This document shows positions 45,860 through 56,460 of a stretch of 64,000 bases of DNA, in pieces. The stretch is from Proteles cristata cristata. Its lineage: Eukaryota > Chordata > Mammalia > Carnivora > Hyaenidae. A program made the translations under genes and the position numbers. The stretch's first letter is position 1; each line of letters starts with the position of its first letter. The notes under the pieces are model-generated. The model was not told the origin of the DNA, did no database searches, and saw only the letters and a list, made by a program, of their open reading frames with translations. The stretch lies in assembly GCA_017311185.1 (NCBI GenBank), contig JAESUZ010000974.1, positions 1 through 64,000 on the forward strand, written 5' to 3'.

Positions 45860-47525
45860 GAGACAGAAAGAAATGGAAAAACATTCCATACTCATGGATT
45901 GGAAGAATAAATATAGTTAAAATGTCATTATTACCCAAATCAATCTACACAGTCAATGCAATCCCAATCAAAATTGCACCAGCATTTTTCTCAAAATTAG
46001 AATAAAGTACCCTAAAATTTGTATGGAACCACAAAAGACCCCGAATAGCCAAAGTAATATGGAAGAAGAAAAACAAAACGTGAGGCATTAACATCCCAGA
46101 TTTTAGCCTCTACTACAAAGCTGTAATCATCAAGGCAGTATGGTATTGGCACAAAATCAGACACATAGACCAATGGAATAGAATAGAGAACTCAGATTTG
46201 GACCCACAAATGTACAGCCAACTAATCTCTGACAAAGCAGGAAAGAGTATTCAATGGAAAAAAGACAGCCTCTTTAACAGATGATGCAGGGAGAACTGGA
46301 CAGCAACATGCAGAAGAATGAAACTAGATCATTTTCTCACACCATTCACAAAACTAAACTCAAAATGGATAAAGGACCTGAATGTGAGACAGGAAACCAT
46401 CAAAACCCTAGAGGAGAAAGCAGGAAACAACCTCCTTGACCTCCACTGCAGCAATTGCTTACTTGACACATCCCCAAAAGCAAGGGAATCAAGAGCAAAA
46501 ATGAACTATTGGGACCTCATCAAGATTAAAAGCTTCTGCATGGCAAAGGAAACAATCCATCAAATTAATAGGCAACTGACAGAATGGGAAAAAATAGTTG
46601 CAAATGATATATCAGATAAAGGGTTAGTATCCAAAATCTATATGAAACTCACCAAACTCCACACCTGAAAAACAAACAATCCAGTGATGAAATGGGCAGA
46701 AGATATGAACAGAGACTTCTCCAAAGAGGACATCCAGACGGCCAACAGACACATGAAATGATGCTCAGCATCCCTCCTCATCAGGGAAATACAAATCAAA
46801 ACCATACTGAGATATCACCTCATGCCGGTCAGAGGGGCTAAAATGAGCAAACCAGAGGACTCTAGATGCTGGCAAAGATGTGGAGAAATGGGCACCCTCC
46901 TCCACTGTTGGTGGGAATGTAAACTGGTGCAGCCCCTCTGGAAAACCGTGTGGAGATTCCTCAGAAAATTAACAATAGAACACCCCTATGACCCAGCAAT
47001 AGCACTGCTAGGAATTTACCCAAGGGATATAGGTGTGCTGATGTATAGGGGCACATGTACCCCAATGTTGATAGCAGCACTCTCAACAATAGCCAAAACA
47101 TGAAAAGAGACTAAGTGTCCATTAACTGACAAATGGATCAAGAAGATGTGGTTTATCTATACAGTGGAATACTACATGGCAATGAGAAAGAATGAAATCT
47201 GGCTATGTGTAGCAACACGGATGGATCTTGAGGGTGTTATGCTGAGCGAAATAAGTCAGGCAGAGAAGGATAGATACCATATGTTTGCACGTGTAGGAGG
47301 ATTAGGAGGAACTTAACGCAGGAGAGTGGGAAAGAAGAAGGAGGGAAATGGCGGGGAGAGGGAGGGAGGCAAGCCATGAGAGACTCTTGAATGTTGAGAA
47401 TAAACTGAAGACTGATTAGTATGGGGGAGAAGGGAAGGGGGGTGATGAGAATGGAGGAGGGCACTTGTGGGGATGAGCACTGGGTGTTATATGGAAACCA
47501 AAGTGACAGCAAACTATTTTTTAAA
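45860..47525 (+). mobile_element. Younger LINE-1 3' part, plus strand
   Basis: Begins in the late reverse transcriptase region (equivalent of 27320) and runs through the ORF2 C-terminus and 3'UTR to 'CAAACTATTTTTTAAAAAA' near 47525. ORF2 pieces of 116 and 93 codons (46318-46668, 46822-47103) are separated by stops. Both it and 45112-45857 contain the L1 3' terminus, so two copies meet at their truncated 5' ends. Confidence 0.92.
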
Positions 47526-47530
47526 AAAGT

Positions 47531-50500
47531 GAGGGGATGGAGAAATATTTAACATCAAAATGGACATCTGAGGAAAGCCTCAGTAGCAGTACTTATATCA
47601 GAGAAACTAAGTTTTAAACCAAATATGACAACAAGAAATAAAGAATGGCACTATATCATAAGAAAGGGGATGATCCAACAAGAGATCTATGAATTGTAAA
47701 TATTTATGCCCCAAACATGGGCCCAAATATATAAATTAGTTAATCACAAACATAAAGGAATTCATTGATAATAATACAATAATAGTAGGGACTTTAACAC
47801 CAAACTTACATCAATGATAGATAATCTAAGCAGATAATCAATAAGGAAACAATGGACTTATATATATTCAGAACATTAATCCTAAAGCCGCAAAATATAC
47901 ATTCTGTTCAAGTGCACATGGGACTTTATCCAGAATAGAATACATACCAGATCAAAAATAAAGCCACAACAAGTACAAAAAGATTGATATCATGCCCTGT
48001 ATATTTTCTGATCACAATGCAATGAAACTTGAAGCTAACCACGAGAAAAAATTTGAAAAGCCCACAAATACACAAAGGTTAAATAACATGCTACTAAATA
48101 ATGAATGGGTTTAAAAGACAATCAAAGAAGAATTTTTTAAAATACATGGAAACAATGAAAGTGAAAACACAATGGTCAAAAACCTTTGGGATGTAGCAAA
48201 TGTGTTCAGAAGAGGGAGGTATATATCAATAACAGTTTATCTCAAGATGAAAGGAAAATCGCAAGAAAACAATCTAACCTTACACCTAAAATAGCTAGAA
48301 AAAGAGCCATAAACAAAGCCAAACCCAATCCCAATAGAGGAAGGGAAATTATAATAAATATTACACCAGACATAAATGATATAGAAACTGAAAAATGAAA
48401 CAATAGAACAGATCAATGAAACCAGGAGCTGATTCTTTGAAAACAGTAACAAAATCGATAAACTGCTTAGCAGATTTATTAACAATAAAAGAGAAAGAGC
48501 CCAATAAAATAAAATCACAAATGAGCGAGGTGAAATAATAAACAGCACAAAATACAAACAATTATAAGAGAATATTAGAAAAAACTATATGCCAACAAAC
48601 TGTATCACCTGGAAGAAATTGATGAATTCATAGAAATTTCAAAACGGAAACAGGAATAGAAAACTTGAACCAATTGATTACCAGCAAAAAAAAAAAAAAA
48701 TGTTTCAGTAATCAAAATCTCCCAACAAACGCCCAGTACCTGATGGCTTCAAGGGAAATCTACACATTTATAGAAGACTTAATACCTATTTTTCTCAAAC
48801 TATTCCAAAAAATACAAAAGGAAGGGAAGCTTGCAAATACATTATTTGAGGCCCATATTATGCTGATACCAAAACCAGCCAGACTCAAGTAAAAAGGAGA
48901 ATTACAGGCCAATATCTTTGATGAACACATATGCAAACATTCTAAATGAAATACTAGTAGAATGAATCCAACAGTACATTGAAAGGATCATTCACTATGA
49001 TCAAGTGTGATTTATTCCTTGGCAGCAAGTCTGGTTCAGATTTATATTTAATCAATTTAATACACCAAATTAATAAAAGATAAAAAACATATGATTCAAT
49101 AGATGCAGAAAAAACATTTGACAAAGTACAATACGATCCATGATAAAAATCCTCAACAAAGTAGAATTAGAGAGAACATACCTCAACATAATAAAGCCAT
49201 GTACAAAAAAAAGAAAACATCTAATATCATCCTCAATGTGCAAAAACTGAGAGCTTTTCCTCTATGGTCAGGAACAAGACAGGGATGTTCACTCTCACCA
49301 CTGTTATTTGCCATAGTACTGGAAGTCCTAGCCACAGCTTTCAGACAGCACAAAGAAAATAAAAGTCATCCAAATCATCAAGGAAGAAGTCAAACTTCAC
49401 TATTTGCAGATGACGTAATACTCCACTTAGAAAACCCAAAAGGCTCCACCCAAAAATTGCTAGAACTGATACACGAATTCAGTAAAGTATAGGATACAAA
49501 ATCAATCTACAGAAATCTGCTGCATTTCTATATGCCAATAACCAAGCAGCAGGAAGAGAAATCCAGAAATCAATCCCATTTACAATTACACCCAAAATCA
49601 TAAGATACTTAGGAATAAACGTAACCAATGAAGTAAAATTTCTGTACTCTGAAAACTATAAAATACTGATGAGAAATTATAGATGACACAAAGAAATAGA
49701 AAAGCACCTTCTGCTCATGGATCAGAAGAGCAAATATTGTTAAAATGACTACATTACCCAAAACTGTCTACGCATTTAGTGCAATTCCTGTAAAAATAAC
49801 CACCAGTATGTTTCACAGAGCTAGAGCAAACAATCCTAAAATTTGTATGGACACACAAAAGATCCTGAAAAAACAAAGTAATCTTGTGAAAGAAAAGCAA
49901 AGCTGGTGACATCACATTTCCTAACCTCAAGTTAAATTACAATGCTGTAGTGATCAAGATACTATACTACTGGCACAAAACAGACACATAGATCAATGGA
50001 ACAGAATATAAAACCCAGAAATAAACCCACAACTGTATGGCCAAACTAATCTTCAACAAAACAGGAGAAAAATATCCAATGGAGAAAAGTCTCTTCAACA
50101 AATGGTGCTGGGAAAACTGGATCACAACATGCAGAATAATGAAACTGGACCACTTTTTAACACCATACACAAAAATCAATTCAACATGAATAAAAGACCT
50201 AAATTTGAAACAGGAAATAATCAAATAATCAAATTCCTAGAGGAGAACACAGCCCATACCATCTTTGACATCAGCTGTAGCTACTCCTTACTAGGTAGGT
50301 CTACTTTGGCAAGGGAAACAAAAGCAAAAATAAACTATTGGGACTTTATCAAGATTAAAAGCTTCTGTACAGCAAACAATCAAGAAAACTAAAATGCAAC
50401 CTACAGAATGGGAGGAGATATTTGCAAATGATATATGTAATAAAGGGCTAGTATCCTAAATGTACAAAGAACCTATAAAAACACCAAACCCCCCCAAATA

Positions 50501-50795
50501 AGCATTTAAAAAAGCAGAGGACACATATAGGCGTTTTTCAATAAAAAGACATATAGATGGCTAACTGATACATGAGAAGATGCTCTACATCACTCACCAT
50601 CAGGGAAATACAAATCAAGACTACAATGTGATATCACCTCTCACACCAGTCAGAATGACTAAAATTAACAATGCAAGAAACAACAGGTGTTGGTGAGGAT
50701 GCAGAGAAAGGGGAACCCCCTCACACTCTTGGTGGGAATGCAAACTGGTGCAGCCACACTAGAGAAGAGTATGGAAGTTTCTCAAAAGCTAAGAA
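47531..50795 (+). mobile_element. Older LINE-1 ORF2 region, plus strand, truncated at both ends
   Basis: Opens in the endonuclease ('GAGGGGATGGAGAAATATTTAA' equivalent of 25110) and ends in the ORF2 C-terminus at about 50795 without a 3'UTR or A-tail. Conserved blocks are still visible: Phe-Ala-Asp-Asp at about 49405 within a 129-codon piece (49103-49492) that also shows Gly-Thr-Arg-Gln-Gly-Cys. Decayed. The missing 3' end implies a deletion after insertion. Confidence 0.88.
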
Positions 50796-51007
50796 TGGCC
50801 TAAATATTTTAAATAGTATGGTTTTCAAAATATATGCTTCTCTATTTTCTTACAACATATAAGATTACACCCAGAGGCAAACTTGATAATTATGAATGGA
50901 CAATCTAAAATGATAAAATCAACAAACTTTTTTTCTACAAAGTTGATCTTAGCTACAAGAAAGTCTTACTCTTCTAATTTTTCCAAGAGCTTTACCACTC
51001 ATTTATA
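50796..51007. other. Short unassigned stretch
   Basis: No feature seen; apparently single-copy. Confidence 0.4.
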
Positions 51008-51020
51008 AATGGAGAGAAGT

Positions 51021-51242
51021 GGGACCCTGGGTGGCTCAGTTTCCTAAGCGTTCAACTTCGGCTCAGGTCATGATCTTGCGGTTTGTGAGTTTGAGCCCTG
51101 CATCAGGCTCTGTGCTGACAGCTCAGAATCTGAAACTTACTTCAGATTCTGTGTCTTTCTCTCTCTCTGCCCCTTCTCCACTTTCACTCTGTCTTTCTCT
51201 TTCTCAAAAATAAAATAAAAAACATTAAGAAGAATTTTTTTT
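51021..51242 (+). mobile_element. Carnivore tRNA-derived SINE
   Basis: Flanks AATGGAGAGAAG (51008) and AATGAAGAGAAG (51243). Older-type diagnostics (CTTCGGCTCAGG, CTCAAAAATAAA). Confidence 0.93.
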
Positions 51243-51462
51243 AATGAAGAGAAGCCTACCTTTCTCCATTTTCTAAGTTGCCAATATTCTAATTCTAAAT
51301 ATTTATCTTAACCAAGTTCTAATTTTTATTGCTTGCAGCACACAAAATGATTGAGAAATACTCAGGTAATGTGGGAAAATATGCTCCACAAAAACGAAAA
51401 CTTGATGTAGTCAAAAAAATTTTAATGGAGACAAAAGTTAAATATTGACATTCATTTTTTTT

Positions 51463-51672
51463 TAATTTTTAATGTTTTATTTATTTCTGAGAGAGAGACA
51501 ACATGAGCAGGGGAGGGTCAGAGAGGGAAGGAGACACAGACTCTGACACAGGCTCCAGGCTCTGAGCTGGCTGTCAGCACAGAGCCCGACGCGGGGCTCG
51601 AACCCACAAACCGTGAGATCATGACCTGAGCTGAAGTCGGACGCTCAACCGACTTAGCCACCCAGGCGCCCC
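51463..51672 (-). mobile_element. Carnivore tRNA-derived SINE, near consensus
   Basis: Target duplication TGACATTCATTTTTTT at 51446 and 51673. Has CGACGCGGGGCTCGAACCC, close to consensus. Confidence 0.95.
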
Positions 51673-51689
51673 TGACATTCATTTTTTTT

Positions 51690-52045
51690 ACTATTAATCA
51701 TAAGGCATGAATCAGAATTGTTGTCAAAATTATAACAAAATAATTAATAATTAGTTCCAGGAAGCTACAATACATATGAATTTAAGAGGAAATACTAAAT
51801 TTTACTAGAAATAACACATACTAAATGTTTAAACCAGTACATGTTAACTAACTGATGCAGCCACTTTGGACAGGCATCAACTACAGTTTGAAATAGCTTG
51901 ACATGAACTGCTGCTACTCCATTTACTGGAATTTTCACTAGGGTTGTCTGTTCTGGCCAATTTCCAAGCAGACATGAGGCCAGTTTCCTTCTGTCAGTGA
52001 GCCAGATCTCACCCAATAAACAGAAGAGGGAGGTTAGTCTCATTT
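51690..52045. other. Unassigned 0.36 kb with an 82-codon reverse frame
   Basis: A minus-strand frame at 51795-52043 is open for 82 codons and is not low-complexity, but I recognise no domain and no gene context supports it. It could be a fragment of an old transcript copy. Confidence 0.35.
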
Positions 52046-52062
52046 AAAATAAACAGTATTCT

Positions 52063-52283
52063 CCAGGGTCGCCTGGGTGGCTCAATGGGATAAGCGCCCA
52101 ACTTTAGCTCAGATCATGAACTCAGCGTTCATGGGTTCGAGTCCCACGTTGAGCTCTGTGCTGACAGCTAGCTTAGAGCCTGGAGCCTGTTTCAGATGCT
52201 GTATCTCCCTCTCTCTCTGACACTCTCCTGTTCATGCCGTCTCTCTCTATCTCTCAGAAGTAAATAAACATTAAAAATTTAAT
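52063..52283 (+). mobile_element. Carnivore tRNA-derived SINE
   Basis: Flanks AAAATAAACAGTATTCT (52046) and AAAATAAATGACATTCT (52284), a duplication that has since diverged. Mixed diagnostics (CAGAAGTAAATAAAC tail). Confidence 0.92.
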
Positions 52284-52300
52284 AAAATAAATGACATTCT

Positions 52301-53325
52301 TTTGCAACTATGCTATAAGTAAAATGTCTGAGATTTACATTCTACTTGTATTTGTTACCTTTTGCGAATGTTTTACATCCTGAAGACCTATGTTGCTTAT
52401 CATTAAAAAAATTTTTGCTACTCCAGTGTAGACTGAAAGTGTTAAGCTACTGTTTCTTACCTAGAAATCAAAATGCTTGGCTAACCCACACAAACACATC
52501 CTAGAGTACTGGTGAACTTTTAGGTTCCTTCATGTTTAGCTCTCAACCTGTTACATGAAATTAATTATTATCTCCTTCCTTCCAGTTAGTGTAGACACAC
52601 TATATATATATATATAAGCTTATATATATATATAAGCTACCTTCAAAACAGTTTCCCTATCATTCCATAAAATTAATTTTTGCCTTCATTCTTATAAGAA
52701 AATAAATTTCACATACAAAAATTTTTTTATGCTTTAATACTTTTTCTCATTCATAAAATGAGCGAGGAAAGTATAACATCTCTAGGATCACTTCTGTTAC
52801 ATCTCATGTCAAAGACTGTAATCTAGAAATAAATAAAAATAAAGCCTACTTAATAATTGATTTTCAAAATTTTTTGCTATATTTAACAAACTTACTTCCA
52901 AAACACCTGTCAAATATTTAGTTTAGAACAACTTTGTTCTAATGTTTATGCCTAAAATGAAATTTTAGACTCCGGTGGCAAAAATATTTGATTGTATTCT
53001 GTGTATTGATTTACCATCATCAAAATTTATGTCCACTCACAAAAAATACTTCTTATTTTGGTAAGATCTATAAAGTATCTCTTAGAACTCTGTAATACAC
53101 TAGTTTTAATAGTTTGTCATTTAGTTCATGCTTTTGAATATAGGGCCAATATTTGTCACATAAGAAGTAATAAGTGGTAAAATATTAATGAATTAATGAG
53201 TTATGCTTAGGTTAATACCTTCATATATTAGATACTTGCTACATAACTGCTGATTAGTAACTTGATAAGTAAGTATAAAGGTATTCAGAGATTGTGCTTT
53301 TAGAGATTCCTGTATGCTCCCTTTT
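52301..53325. other. Unassigned AT-rich 1 kb
   Basis: No gene or transposon that I can support, apart from the TA palindrome at 52600-52638. May be single-copy. Confidence 0.4.
52600..52638. repeat. (TA)n with AAGCTT centre: palindrome
   Basis: Two runs of seven or eight TA units are joined by AAGCTT, and AAGCT recurs at the right end. The whole reads nearly the same on both strands. Confidence 0.9.
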
Positions 53326-53340
53326 AAAATACGGAGTCAA

Positions 53341-53569
53341 GGGGCGCCTGGGTGGCTTAGTCGGTTAAGCGTCCGACTTTCGCTTAGGTCATGATCTCGC
53401 GGTTCGTGGGTTCGGCCCCGCGACGGGCTCTGTGCTGACTGCCACCTCAGAGCCTGGAGCCTGTTTCAGTCGTGACTCCCTCTCTCTCTGACCCTCCCCT
53501 GCTCATGCTGTCTCTCTCTCTCTCTCTCCTAGAAATAAATAAAAAACATTTAAAAAATTAAAAAAAAAT
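53341..53569 (+). mobile_element. Carnivore tRNA-derived SINE, near consensus
   Basis: Flanks AAAATACGGAGTCAA (53326-53340) and AAAATACGGAGTTAA (53570-53584). One of the best-preserved younger-subfamily copies. Faces an opposite-strand copy of the same type about 80 bases downstream. Confidence 0.96.
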
Positions 53570-53649
53570 AAAATACGGAGTTAAGATGTTTACTTCAGAA
53601 AAGGGTTTTATATGTCTTTAAATGTCGATTTATTTTTTTGTTAAATTTT

Positions 53650-53864
53650 TTTTTAATTTTAGTGGTTTTATTTACTTCTAGGAGAGAGAGACAGCGTGAG
53701 CAGGGGAGGGTCAGAGAGAGAGGGAGTCACAGACTGAAACAGGCTCCAGGCTCCAAGCTGGCAGTCAGCACAGAGCCCGACGCGGGGCTCGAACCCACAA
53801 ACCGCGAGATCATGACCTAAGTGAAAGTCGGACGCTTAACCGACTAAGCCACCCAGGCGTCCCT
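53650..53864 (-). mobile_element. Carnivore tRNA-derived SINE inserted in another SINE's tail
   Basis: Younger subfamily. Flanks are TTTTTGTTAAATTTTTT and TTTTGTTAATTTTTTT, which are the T-rich (A-tail) sequence of the SINE at 53865-54075. So this copy landed in that tail. Confidence 0.92.
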
Positions 53865-54075
53865 TTTGTTAATTTTTTTAATGTTTGTTTATTTTTGAGA
53901 GACAGAGGGAGATAGAGCACGAGCGGGGGAGGGGTAGAGAGATAGGGAGACACAGAATCCGAAGCAGGCTCTAGACTCTGAGCTGTCAGCACAGAGCCTG
54001 ATGCCAGGCTTGAACTCACAAACTGGGAGATCATGACCTGAGCCAAAGTCGAACGCTGAGCCACCCAGGCCCTCC
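53865..54075 (-). mobile_element. Carnivore tRNA-derived SINE, host of a nested SINE
   Basis: Older-type copy. Its own target duplication lies outside the nested copy: TAAATGTCGATTTA at 53619-53632 and TAAATGTCTATTTA at 54076-54089. The head has lost about 12 bases before GAGCCACCC. Confidence 0.93.
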
Positions 54076-54089
54076 TAAATGTCTATTTA

Positions 54090-54615
54090 AAGCAATTAAC
54101 AATAATGGAAAATTATTTTAGTTGGCAATGAGGACTTCTATCAAATTTACCATTAAATACGGTATAATTATCCGTCCTTGTTCTTTAACACTCTTTTTCT
54201 TCTATTCTTTTTGAGTTATCTCTTTACATGGACAGGGGGATTATACAATGGAGACACCATGGTAGGGATTCTCATGGCTAGATTCTCCCACCTCATGATT
54301 TTCTCTACTGACAGAAATAATTCTAAGGAGCCCCAAGTCAATCTCACACAGATTCAGGAATATTGCTCTCTGACAATTCTAATCCTGCTTTCTCTAACTG
54401 AGACAAATACAGGTAAAATTCACTCTAATAGAGCTTTCATAAAGAGTTGATAAAATCATGACAAAACATCACCAATCTATGGCAAAATCTGTGGTAACTT
54501 TATTTTTTCCGTAAACATACAATAGCCACTGAATCTTAAAAGTAGAAGAAACTTTATGGACAGAGGAGAGAGCATAGCTCATTTTGATACAGAGTAGTCT
54601 GGAGAGGTAATGTAG
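54090..54615. other. Unassigned 0.5 kb
   Basis: A 90-codon plus-strand frame (54178-54450) starts with a hydrophobic run but has no recognisable domain and no supporting context. Not called a gene. Confidence 0.4.
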
Positions 54616-54619
54616 CATC

Positions 54620-55240
54620 CAGACTGAGGTTGTCGAATAGCAATATAAAAGAGCAATATGTGGAATTTGTAATTTCTAAAATAATTGTGATAATGTGTGT
54701 AATTTAAAATTATCTATAGTCATTTTAAGAAACTGGTAAAATTAATTTTAATATTACATTCTAAGTAAATATATTTAAAATTTTCTCTTTAAAAATACAT
54801 GTGAGGTGATCTATGTGTTAATTAACTAGATAGTGGGAATCCTTTCACAATTTATACACATCACCACAATATACATTTTAAATATCTCACAACTTGGTCA
54901 ATTATACCTCAATAAAGCTGAAAAAAATCAAATATTATTCAATGTTTAATCAATGTATACAAACTCATGAAATATTCTAATTTTTTAAACTAAGCCTTCA
55001 AAATCTGGTTTGCATTTTACAACACATCTTAATTCAGATGCAAAATTGTCAATGGTTAAAGTGAAATTTAATCCTATTAAAACAATAAAATTACATTTAA
55101 CTGGAAACTAGTTTAAACTGTTTCAGTTTTTAAATCTAAATTAATTTAATGTAATTAAAACTTCATTGAGTCATAGTAACCACATTTTAAGTGCTCCATA
55201 GACAGATATGACTAGTAGTTGCCATATGAATTAGTGTAGA
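54620..55240 (+). mobile_element. Old non-autonomous DNA transposon split by an L1M 3' end
   Basis: Left end 'GTCGAATAGCAATATAAAA', then 'GGTAAAATTAATTTTAATA'. After the L1M piece, 'GCATTTTACAACACATCTTAATTC' and 'CCACATTTTAAGTGCTCCATAG..GACTAGTAGTTGCC' follow a mammalian DNA-transposon family that I recognise but cannot name with certainty. Confidence 0.6.
54795..54930 (+). mobile_element. Ancient LINE-1 (L1M) 3' end inside the DNA transposon
   Basis: 'GTTAATTAACTAGATAGTGGGAATC' through 'GTCAATTATACCTCAATAAAGCTG' plus an A-tail. The 3' terminal 130 bases of an L1M. Confidence 0.75.
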
Positions 55241-55244
55241 TCTA

Positions 55245-55565
55245 GGTCATTCAAGACAAGATGAGGAGGCCTTCAGTAATTCAAAGGGAAATAAAAAGAT
55301 TAGAACTATATAGGTAATTCTGAGCATGTCTGAAGCAACCAAGAAAGAGGTAGTGGCCCTCTGCTGTTGTCTAGAAAGTGGATAAACCACAATATGGATA
55401 GCTTATGCAGGGATAACTATAATTTATCAATTAGCATTTAAATACCATCTTTACATGCTTATTTCTGAAAAGATGATTCCTTACTTCCCTCCTTCTGTTA
55501 GTAAAAATGTGATTATTACAGTCCCCAAGGATACCTGAGTTATCATTTCTGATTTCTCAGTCTCT
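55245..55565. other. Unassigned 0.3 kb
   Basis: No feature seen. Confidence 0.4.
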
Positions 55566-55574
55566 CTTTAATGT

Positions 55575-55613
55575 TATCTATCTCTCTATCTATCATCTAT
55601 CTATCTATCTATC

Positions 55614-55648
<35 letters not shown>

Positions 55649-55661
55649 ATCATAATCTATC
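55575..55661. repeat. (TATC)n tetranucleotide microsatellite
   Basis: About 18 TATC units in three uninterrupted blocks separated by TATCA breaks. Likely polymorphic. Confidence 0.95.
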
Positions 55662-55689
55662 TCCCTAATGAGGCACTAAGTATTATTCT

Positions 55690-56460
55690 GTTTGAAAACA
55701 TCTTCAATATTGGTTCCCTCCTTTCATTTTCCACTGACACCCCTCTAGTCCAGGCTTTATGCTTAATCATATCATACTTGCTGAATTGCTACAAAATCTT
55801 TGCCACTGATGCTATTCCAGTCTCTCCCATCTAATTCATACTGTATACTTCCATTACATTAACCTTTATTTTTTTTATTTCTGAGACAGAGAGAGAGACA
55901 GAGAGAGAGAGAGACAGAGAGAGAGAGACAGAGAGAGAGACAGCGTGAGCAGGGAAGGGTCAGAGAGAAAGGGAGAATCTGAAACAGGCTCGGCTCTGAG
56001 CTGGCTGTCAGCATAGAGCCCGACGTGGGGCTCGAACCCACGGACCGTGAGATCATAACCTGAGCTGAAGTTGGACACTTAACCGAGTCACCCAGGCACC
56101 CCTATATTAATCTTTCTAAGACATCATTTTCATGATCTGACTCCTCTATTAAAACATGTTCATAAGCTTTCATCTGTGCCCAGAATAAACTCCTAATTTT
56201 TCTTACTGTGATATGTGTGTGTGGGAGGGGAGGGTTGTGGGTTTGTTTGTATGTGTTTACTTCTCAATCATTTTGGTACCAAATAAAAACTTTTCCCATT
56301 TTTGTTCGCTAATTCTTTAATAAATTGTTTTCTCTCTCCTCCTATCTACTGTGATCTCCTTAAAGGTAAGAGTTGCATAGTGCTCTTATCATAGAACCCT
56401 CAATACGTTATGTTGTAATTGCACAATGGTGCTTAATAAATATTTGTTAATTTGAAATAA
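55690..56460 (+). repeat. LINE-2 3' region interrupted by a SINE
   Basis: 'TTCCACTGACACCCCTCTAGTCCA', 'CATGATCTGACTCCTC', 'CCCAGAATAAACTCCTAA' and the final 'GGTGCTTAATAAATATTTGTTAA' follow the L2 3' end in order, with ancient divergence. A TG-rich stretch at 56214-56255 is inserted. Confidence 0.7.
55870..56102 (-). mobile_element. Carnivore tRNA-derived SINE with an expanded GA tract
   Basis: Inserted in L2. Flanks ATTAACCTTTATT (55858) and ATTAATCTTTCTA (56106) are an approximate duplication. The CT-rich part is expanded to (GAGA/CAGAGAGA)n over about 75 bases. Confidence 0.9.

Noticed and set aside
51795..52043. An 82-codon reverse frame with varied composition
   Set aside because: Not recognised and no flanking gene structure; kept only as an unassigned stretch.
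54178..54450. A 90-codon frame starting with a hydrophobic segment
   Set aside because: No domain, no codon or context support, and about the length expected by chance in this much sequence.
55561..55661. Regularly spaced repeats that might suggest a CRISPR-like array
   Set aside because: A simple tetranucleotide microsatellite in a mammalian genome; no spacers.
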